Shown here one piece after another: positions 63,788 through 64,000 of a stretch of 64,000 nucleotides of DNA. A program made the translations under genes and the position numbers. A model generated the notes under the pieces. It did not search any database, was not told the origin of the DNA, and saw nothing but the letters and a program-made list of their open reading frames with translations. Location of the stretch: positions 124,001 through 188,000 of the forward strand of contig CANNGN010000004.1 in the NCBI GenBank assembly GCA_947504195.1. Reading direction: 5' to 3'. Numbering within the stretch: position 1 is the first letter of the stretch; each line of letters opens with the position of its first letter. Origin of the DNA: an uncultured Vibrio sp. (GTDB lineage Bacteria; Pseudomonadota; Gammaproteobacteria; Enterobacterales; Vibrionaceae).

Positions 63788-64000
63788 ATGAACCTTTCTA
63801 CATTAACCACATACCTACTTGCTGTTTTCTTGTTGAGCGCATGTAGCGAAAACAAAATAGTGATTGAAGTTGGCTCTGTCACCTTAACGTTACCCGGTAA
63901 AATGGTTAGCGATCTACAATCTCAATCGACGATCAATGAACAACTCACCTTGTTATACGAAGCGTTTGAACCTCAGTTAGATCGTAGTGACAACATCGCT
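63788..64000 (+). CDS. predicted lipoprotein, partial at the right edge
   Basis: The first 71 residues of a plus-strand ORF that runs off the window. It has a lipoprotein signal (MNLSTLTTYLLAVFLLSACS) with the LSAC lipobox, so Cys19 would be lipidated. The mature part begins SENKIVIEVGSVTLTLPGKMVSD and shows no family I recognise. The ribosome site before the ATG is weak. Confidence 0.65.
   Translation, partial: MNLSTLTTYLLAVFLLSACSENKIVIEVGSVTLTLPGKMVSDLQSQSTINEQLTLLYEAFEPQLDRSDNIA

Noticed and set aside
1..64000. tRNA, rRNA, insertion sequence, integrase or attachment site
   Set aside because: No cloverleaf-like segment, transposase motif, terminal inverted repeat or phage gene was recognised.

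Overview
The window is a chromosome segment from a marine Vibrio or close Vibrionaceae relative. The evidence is the gene order tig-clpP-clpX-lon-hupB-ppiD-comEA-cmk-rpsA-ihfB-lapA-lapB-pyrF next to a dctB/dctD and dctP-dctQ-dctM locus, an order I recall from Vibrio cholerae chromosome I, together with Vibrio-type small proteins (DUF2986, DUF2750, DUF3047) and moderate GC. I see no rRNA, tRNA, CRISPR array, prophage or insertion sequence. Coding is dense and nearly all genes look intact.

Layout. 1-1.7 kb: an RND efflux pump pair on the minus strand, cut by the window edge. 2-9.5 kb: a D-amino-acid region. A minus-strand operon encodes DgcN-like (DUF1611), DgcA-like (enolase superfamily) and a D-amino acid transaminase. 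It diverges, across 840 bp holding a perfect CRP-type site and a 30-nt palindrome, from an alanine-racemase-family gene. A MocR regulator and an M14 carboxypeptidase follow. 9.7-12.3 kb: a LysR regulator divergent from a formate channel fused to CBS domains. 12.5-16 kb: DUF2750, then ahpC and ahpF behind a textbook OxyR operator, then DUF1456. 16-30 kb: the conserved housekeeping block (pyrF, lapBA, ihfB, rpsA, cmk, comEA, ppiD, hupB, lon, clpX, clpP, tig), all on the minus strand, with a heat-shock-type promoter before lon and a GGA-loop hairpin before rpsA. 30.7-40.8 kb: C4-dicarboxylate two-component system DctBD and its TRAP transporter DctPQM with a sigma-54 promoter before dctP. Between the two halves sit a lone sugar-type binding protein and a divergent chemoreceptor. 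41-48.5 kb: SelO, an unknown exported protein, a TM2 protein, a DUF389 membrane protein with a decayed lipid-kinase-like N-terminus, DUF2986, a 28-residue basic small ORF behind a structured leader, an aspartate/glutamate racemase-family protein and DUF3047. 48.7-55 kb: a three-gene NAD(P)-linked formate dehydrogenase operon, then a MocR/LysE divergent pair. 55-59.6 kb: two-subunit pyruvate carboxylase with a divergent LysR regulator. 59.6-63.6 kb: Cra/FruR and fruK-fruA with three Cra-type operators and no adjacent fruB. The last 213 bases begin a lipoprotein gene.

How the parts relate (inference). Several loci feed central metabolism near pyruvate and the TCA cycle: D-Glu/D-Ala breakdown, C4-dicarboxylate uptake, pyruvate carboxylation, fructose uptake under Cra, and formate transport plus oxidation. 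Recurrent regulator-target pairs (MocR/LysE, LysR/focA, LysR/pycAB, Cra/fruKA, DctBD/dctPQM) each show visible operator candidates in the shared intergenic region. The most novel material lies in the D-amino-acid region, the FocA-CBS locus with an overlapping leader ORF, the formate dehydrogenase with sulfhydrogenase-like electron-transfer subunits, and the 46.5-47.1 kb structured small-ORF locus.
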